DNA from: a bacterium
GTDB taxonomy: Bacteria; Babelota; Babeliae; Babelales; Babelaceae
Length of the DNA stretch: 9,415 nt
Assembly (NCBI GenBank): GCA_021847535.1
Contig: JAJZMR010000072.1
Location: 1-9,415, forward strand
Direction of reading: 5' to 3'
Shown here: positions 6,105 to 9,415 of the stretch, one piece after another
Numbering within the stretch: the stretch's first letter is position 1
Layout of the letters: every line of letters begins with the position of its first letter
The notes under the pieces: generated by a model
What the model was told of the DNA's origin: nothing
The model's input: only the letters and a program-made list of their open reading frames with translations
The model's database searches: none
Translations under genes and position numbers: made by a program

Positions 6105-7118
6105 ATGCAGAAAAGCAACAAAACGCATGTAAGTTCATTTTTTCAACTGGCAGTCTTTCTTGCCGTGAGTTGCGTACTATTGGTTGTCTTTTATTATCCG
6201 TTTGTTTTTTTCAGAGCATATGAGCAGCCACCAGTGCTTCACCCCTACGCTGCAACAGACAAAGAGATCGACCTTATTTATGCAGGAATGACCGTGCACC
6301 ATTTTATGGAAACGAATTTTATTCAAAATAAGGTTGATATAGATGCTACGTTGTGGTTTATGTACGATCCTAAAAAAGTTTCACGTGAAAAAATTATACA
6401 ATTTTCATTTGATGAAAGCACTTATGAAAAAATTCAAAGTTCATATTCTGAAAAAGATGGTCTTGAGATAGCTCTTTTTGACGTACAGGTTCATGCAAAA
6501 ATGGATTTTAATTTTAAAGAATATCCACTTGATGAACATAGAATATGGTTTAGGCTCAAAAATGATAGCTTACCTATCGAAAAATACCACTTTAAGGTAT
6601 CCCCGCAGGCATTTATGTTGGGCGAGCGTGCGAAAATAAGTAATTGTATGAGCCAGAACATGCATATATCAAGTGGCTTTGTGACACAAAAATTTGTAAC
6701 CGAAGGGCAGCCTGTCCGCGAAGTCCATTCATCGCGTGTACTTTTTTCTTTTGATTGTAACCCTGTTGACATGCGTCACTTTTTAAATATTTTTTTACCG
6801 CTTTATTTGATCTTTTTTATCACGCTTTTTTCTTTTTCTTTTGTTTACGCAGAACATGTGACTGATGTACCTGGTATCGCAGCAGCGAGTGTACCGGCCC
6901 TTTTTGCCTATCGTTTTGTTATTGAAAGTATCTCGCCTAATGTGAGTTATTTTATGATGTCAGATTATCTTTTTTTCTTGTATTTGGTATTATCCCTGCT
7001 TGCCTTTATTTCTATCTCCTGGGCGCTCAATTACTCTGTCTATGCAAAAAAAATGATTATTTTAAGCCTCTATGGGCTTATGTTGTTTGGGTGTATCGCC
7101 ATCGTGTACCTAGTTTAG
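6105..7118 (+). CDS. Pentameric ligand-gated ion channel subunit (Cys-loop superfamily, prokaryotic type), paralogue B
   Basis: 337 aa, starting one base after the upstream stop, with AAAGG at 6091-6095 (9 bases ahead) as ribosome-binding site. Same architecture as the first subunit: hydrophobic N-terminal segment 12-36, beta-sandwich about 55-220 with TLWFMYDP (82-89) and the Cys-loop-like core EYPLDEH (139-145), then M1 226-249, M2 253-274, M3 281-305, M4 315-337. M2-M3 reads YRFVIESISPNVSYFMMSDY against FRFVIEGMSPKVGYFMVSDY in the partner, the strongest block of paralogy. The remainder is strongly diverged, so this is an old duplication and not a recent copy. It has single cysteines at 23, 181, 218 and 330 and no Cys-loop pair. 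M2 contains Pro264 and Asp254, absent from the partner. Together the subunits could form a heteropentamer; separate homopentamers cannot be excluded. Convergent with the HIT gene, with 37 bases between and no hairpin terminator visible. Confidence 0.87.
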   Translation: MQKSNKTHVSSFFQLAVFLAVSCVLLVVFYYPFVFFRAYEQPPVLHPYAATDKEIDLIYAGMTVHHFMETNFIQNKVDIDATLWFMYDPKKVSREKIIQFSFDESTYEKIQSSYSEKDGLEIALFDVQVHAKMDFNFKEYPLDEHRIWFRLKNDSLPIEKYHFKVSPQAFMLGERAKISNCMSQNMHISSGFVTQKFVTEGQPVREVHSSRVLFSFDCNPVDMRHFLNIFLPLYLIFFITLFSFSFVYAEHVTDVPGIAAASVPALFAYRFVIESISPNVSYFMMSDYLFFLYLVLSLLAFISISWALNYSVYAKKMIILSLYGLMLFGCIAIVYLV

Positions 7119-7155
7119 CCGTGCAGCGTTGATACTCAATGAACGAGAGATTAAA

Positions 7156-7635
7156 TCAAAAACTGTCTTTAAGCCTTTTATAGACTTCAACCAAATTAAG
7201 CGATATCTGTTTTGTATCACTGAGTAAGGGTAAAAAATTAGTATCGCCATGAAAGCGCGGTAAGACGTGCATATGTAAATGTTCGGGAATAGTTCCGCCA
7301 GCGGCCTTACCGCCAATATTCAGCCCCATATTAATACCATCTGCTTTCAAAGTTTGGAGGAGCGCCGTTTCGCACTCGGATGCCGCTTGAGCGATCTCAG
7401 CCCGTGCTTGCGGTGACAAGTGCGCAAGCTTGTCACAATGAGCAAAGGGAACTATCATGACATGGCCTGCATTATAGGGATATAAATTAAGCATGATGTA
7501 ACAGTGTGTATATCTTTTGATGACATAATTTTTTTCATCTAACTCAGCGGATTCTTCTAAACATAAAGGACAAGTTTTCTGCGTTTCTGTCAAGCGTATG
7601 TAATTGCTGCGCCAAGGGGCATAAAGATTTTTCAT
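7156..7635 (-). CDS. HIT-family nucleotide hydrolase/phosphorylase (diadenosine polyphosphate type)
   Basis: 159 aa cytoplasmic enzyme of the histidine-triad superfamily. The catalytic triad HLHMHV occupies residues 119-124 (H119, H121, H123), H123 being the expected nucleophile (middle His numbering varies). The N-terminal pattern LYAPWRSNYI, the CPLC pair at 22-25 (probable zinc site), NLYPYNAGHVMIVP at 50-63, GLNIGGKAAGG and the C-terminal RFHGDTNFLPLLSDTK are those of the bacterial HIT subgroup that contains Ap4A phosphorylases such as mycobacterial Rv2613c. Substrate assignment within the subgroup (Ap4A phosphorolysis, or hydrolysis of AMP conjugates) is by family resemblance. It starts 3 bases after the stop of the upstream membrane glycosyltransferase, so the two form an operon; the site ahead of it is weak (GAG, 8 bases). 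Full length, no anomalies. Confidence 0.93.
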   Translation of the reverse strand: MKNLYAPWRSNYIRLTETQKTCPLCLEESAELDEKNYVIKRYTHCYIMLNLYPYNAGHVMIVPFAHCDKLAHLSPQARAEIAQAASECETALLQTLKADGINMGLNIGGKAAGGTIPEHLHMHVLPRFHGDTNFLPLLSDTKQISLNLVEVYKRLKDSF

Positions 7636-7638
7636 TTT

Positions 7639-9066
7639 TTACTCAATTTTTTTACAATAGGTTTGGTACAGAGCAAGCCAAAAGATAATGCCTAAAATAA
7701 GGATAAGAGGTTCTATGGGCAAACGCAAGCGTGCATATCCAAAACCACCGGTTTGACAGACAACAGCTCCGATCATAATTCCACAGGGTATCCAAAGTGA
7801 AAAAAAGCGTCTTCTCCAGTGTTGGAAAAAAAGTCCAAAAAGTCCGGCAAAAATACCGATCCAGAGTATAAGTTCACTGATCAATTCTATGTAAGCAAGA
7901 ATACGTGCCCCCCAGGGCAGTGGCATAGTCCAAAGAGTGGCAGCAAGTTTTTCAGGCAAATACTCAACCAATGGATCCCACTTAAAAATATTGTTATAGA
8001 GCGCTACGCATTGGTACATATATAAATCGAATGTTGTTTTACATACTTCGATTATCCAATCAAGAGCGAAATAGTGCGGATGGCCCATGATCCATGGTAA
8101 TGCAGGCCGCATACAGATAATTTCATTAACAATAACAGGCAAACCTATTTTTCCGTTCTGTTTTTTATATTCACTGATAATTTCCTGTTCAGCTTCATAA
8201 CATTGTTTTTTCCAGGCAAGTTCATGCGGAATGTTCTCAATACGTGCACGTATCTTTGGTGCGTTAAAGACATTAAAGTAGAGACCAAAAAGAGGGCAGA
8301 AAAAAATTTTTCCTGTCAGCTGATAGTTTCTTACAAACCATGGACTGAGTGAGAGCGCAAAAAGTGTTATGAAAAAAAGTGCCTGCTTGATTTTTTCACG
8401 TACCGAAAAATGAGAAAAAAAGAGTATGATTATCGTTGCAAGCCCTACGAACTGGCCCATCGGGCGCATCCACGTATAGATGCTAAGAGCAAGCGCAGCG
8501 CCGGCAAGATAAAGATATTGATGACGACTATCTTGCTTAAAGCGAAAATTTTTAAAAATTCCCATTAAAAATAGAACAAAAAATAGTTGGGCTGGACCAT
8601 CAGTTAATAAAAAAGTACTTGCAAGAACAGATCCTGGATGTAGTGTGCCGATTGTTGCAAGCATGTAGGCCAGTGACAATGAACGGGTTAAAAATAATGC
8701 TAGAAAATAGAAAAATATCGGTAAAAGTGAGCAAAAAAGTATCTGAATCCATAAGGCCGCTTTATATGCTGCTTCATGATGCTCAAATTGCCATGAGCTG
8801 CTCGGGGATAATGTATAAAATGGCGCTAAAAATAGAGGATATCCAGGCGTTCGCCAAAAAACGGCCATGCCATTTGGGTTTACAAACCCCTTGCCCCAAT
8901 AAAGCGCTTGTGCAGGCATTGTATAGCTGAGCGTGTCTGGCTGGTAATAGCGCTGTTCATGTTGTATATAGGCATAAAAAAGTGTTGCGCGGATAACAAA
9001 TGCCACAACAAAAAATATCAATAGTAGAGAACCAGTAGCCGGTTGAGTGAAAAAATTATACTTCAT
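7639..9066 (-). CDS. Polytopic membrane glycosyltransferase, ArnT/PMT-like (GT39-type)
   Basis: 475 aa integral inner-membrane protein with about ten hydrophobic helices. Proteins of this group move a sugar from a polyprenyl-phosphate carrier to a lipid or protein acceptor on the periplasmic face. Visible hallmarks are an Asp in the first periplasmic loop (QPDTLSY, D44), GKGFVNPNG...FWRTPGYPLFLAPFY at 58-84, LLTDGPAQLFF at 153-163 where related proteins carry an acidic Ser-Glu/Asp pair, SPWFVRNYQLTG at 241-252, and GYARLRLPIEPLILI at 443-457 near the C-terminus. Sugar and acceptor cannot be determined. A GGGGAAG ribosome-binding site (9077-9071) 4 bases ahead of the ATG supports the start. 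First gene of a two-gene unit with the HIT protein and divergent from a GDP-mannose synthesis gene, which makes a mannose-related surface glycan conceivable, though that is only contextual. Confidence 0.86.
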   Translation of the reverse strand: MKYNFFTQPATGSLLLIFFVVAFVIRATLFYAYIQHEQRYYQPDTLSYTMPAQALYWGKGFVNPNGMAVFWRTPGYPLFLAPFYTLSPSSSWQFEHHEAAYKAALWIQILFCSLLPIFFYFLALFLTRSLSLAYMLATIGTLHPGSVLASTFLLTDGPAQLFFVLFLMGIFKNFRFKQDSRHQYLYLAGAALALSIYTWMRPMGQFVGLATIIILFFSHFSVREKIKQALFFITLFALSLSPWFVRNYQLTGKIFFCPLFGLYFNVFNAPKIRARIENIPHELAWKKQCYEAEQEIISEYKKQNGKIGLPVIVNEIICMRPALPWIMGHPHYFALDWIIEVCKTTFDLYMYQCVALYNNIFKWDPLVEYLPEKLAATLWTMPLPWGARILAYIELISELILWIGIFAGLFGLFFQHWRRRFFSLWIPCGIMIGAVVCQTGGFGYARLRLPIEPLILILGIIFWLALYQTYCKKIE

Positions 9067-9095
9067 AAAACTTCCCCTGTTTAGGTAATGCAGAG

Positions 9096-9124
9096 AGTAT
9101 ATCGCTGTCTGGTGATGTTAACAA
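9096..9124 (-). promoter_or_regulatory. Promoter for the glycosyltransferase-HIT operon
   Basis: On the minus strand TTGTTA (9124-9119, 4 of 6 to consensus) and TATACT (9101-9096, 5 of 6) are separated by exactly 17 bases. Initiation near 9089 would leave a leader of about 22 bases carrying the GGGGAAG ribosome-binding site. Best promoter match in the window, though judged by eye only. Confidence 0.5.
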
Positions 9125-9158
9125 CCGTTATTAAGCGCGACTTTTTTGCACTTGCAAT

Positions 9159-9174
9159 TACATGGTCTCATGTA
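9159..9174. repeat. Short inverted repeat in the divergent intergenic region
   Basis: TACATG GTCT CATGTA is a perfect 6-base inverted repeat with a 4-base centre. It lies upstream of the -35 box of the minus-strand operon, in the 286-base region between the glycosyltransferase and the mannose-1-phosphate guanylyltransferase genes. It could be an operator half-site pair, but it is too short to rule out chance. I see no convincing gene, RNA or other repeat in the rest of 9125-9352; a 72-codon frame there is not supported. Confidence 0.25.
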
Positions 9175-9297
9175 TTCAATCTGTTTTGAGCTTGCTAACA
9201 TTGGGGTATATGCTATGTTATGCACAGTACTGTCTTGGCAGCATTTTTGATTTTTACATACACAGGTGCGCGCTGTGTATGATTCTTACATGTTGCC

Positions 9298-9325
9298 TTG
9301 CGTACCCTCTAAAAAAAATTATAGA
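9298..9325 (+). promoter_or_regulatory. Candidate promoter for the mannose-1-phosphate guanylyltransferase gene
   Basis: TTGCGT (9298-9303) and TATAGA (9320-9325) are spaced by 16 bases, each about 4 of 6 to consensus, ending 27 bases before the ATG. A second possibility is TTGCTA near 9194 with TATGTT 16 bases downstream. Neither is decisive. Confidence 0.25.
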
Positions 9326-9352
9326 TGGTAGTAAAAGTGCTGGAGAGCTCAG

Positions 9353-9415
9353 ATGGAAAAAATTTATGGACTTATTTTAGCTGGCGGGAGTGGCAAGCGG
9401 CTCTGGCCCTTGAGT
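9353..9415 (+). CDS. manC: Mannose-1-phosphate guanylyltransferase, first 21 codons (runs off right edge)
   Basis: Only the N-terminus is present: MEKIYGLILAGGSGKRLWPL. LILAGGSGxRLWPLS is the nucleotide-binding signature of the ManC/CpsB type of sugar-nucleotidyltransferase, which makes GDP-mannose from GTP and mannose-1-phosphate; the Trp in RLWP separates it from the RLxP(L/A)T glucose-1-phosphate enzymes. GGAG at 9342-9345, 7 bases ahead of the ATG, supports this start. Divergent from the membrane glycosyltransferase. Whether the protein also has the C-terminal phosphomannose isomerase domain cannot be seen. Confidence 0.85.
   Translation, partial: MEKIYGLILAGGSGKRLWPLS

Noticed and set aside
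1969..7118. Possible recent horizontal transfer of the five plus-strand genes based on lower GC
   Set aside because: Counting a few lines gave very uneven values (about 23-40 percent inside, up to about 57 percent in one alaS line), too little and too noisy to support transfer; no integrase, tRNA or flanking repeats seen.
8619..8930. Open frame of 103 codons on the plus strand
   Set aside because: Lies wholly antisense to the well-supported membrane glycosyltransferase, with no start signal or recognisable motif.
9162..9380. Open frame of 72 codons in the intergenic region, Cys-rich and hydrophobic
   Set aside because: No ribosome-binding site, overlaps the well-supported manC start in another frame, and the sequence resembles no known protein; most likely a chance frame.
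1..9415. CRISPR arrays, tRNA or rRNA genes, insertion sequences
   Set aside because: No regularly spaced repeats, no cloverleaf-like sequence, no transposase and no terminal inverted repeats noticed on either strand.

Overview
The window is AT-rich, gene-dense bacterial DNA, probably from a diderm, because several products carry export signals and look periplasmic or inner-membrane. No marker here fixes the taxon. The mix of small secreted proteins, an unusual receptor/channel operon and ordinary housekeeping genes reminds me of reduced, host-associated lineages such as Candidatus Dependentiae (TM6), but that is a low-confidence guess.

Layout. Positions 1-1822 (minus) hold the N-terminal two thirds of alanyl-tRNA synthetase, running off the left edge. 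A 146-base divergent intergenic region follows. Then come five plus-strand genes (1969-7118). Two are small, paralogous, exported proteins of unknown function with an identically spaced cysteine pair. The other three are tightly coupled: a pentameric ligand-gated ion channel (pLGIC, Cys-loop superfamily) subunit, an exported two-domain protein, and a second pLGIC subunit. Convergent to these are two minus-strand genes: an ArnT/PMT-like integral-membrane glycosyltransferase (GT39-like) and, 3 bases downstream, a HIT-family nucleotide hydrolase/phosphorylase (7156-9066). A divergent intergenic region leads to the first 21 codons of a mannose-1-phosphate guanylyltransferase (9353 to the right edge).

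The most interesting part is 2754-7118. Two related but clearly different channel subunits flank, with junctions of -1 and +1 base, an exported protein whose C-terminal half is a Leu/Ile/Val-type (type 1) periplasmic ligand-binding domain. Its N-terminal half reads as a PPP/calcineurin-like phosphoesterase fold in which the metal-binding motifs are destroyed. The simplest model is a heteromeric bacterial ligand-gated channel with a dedicated exported ligand sensor. The fold assignments rest on visible motifs. The heteromer, the sensor coupling and any link to the two small secreted proteins are inference.
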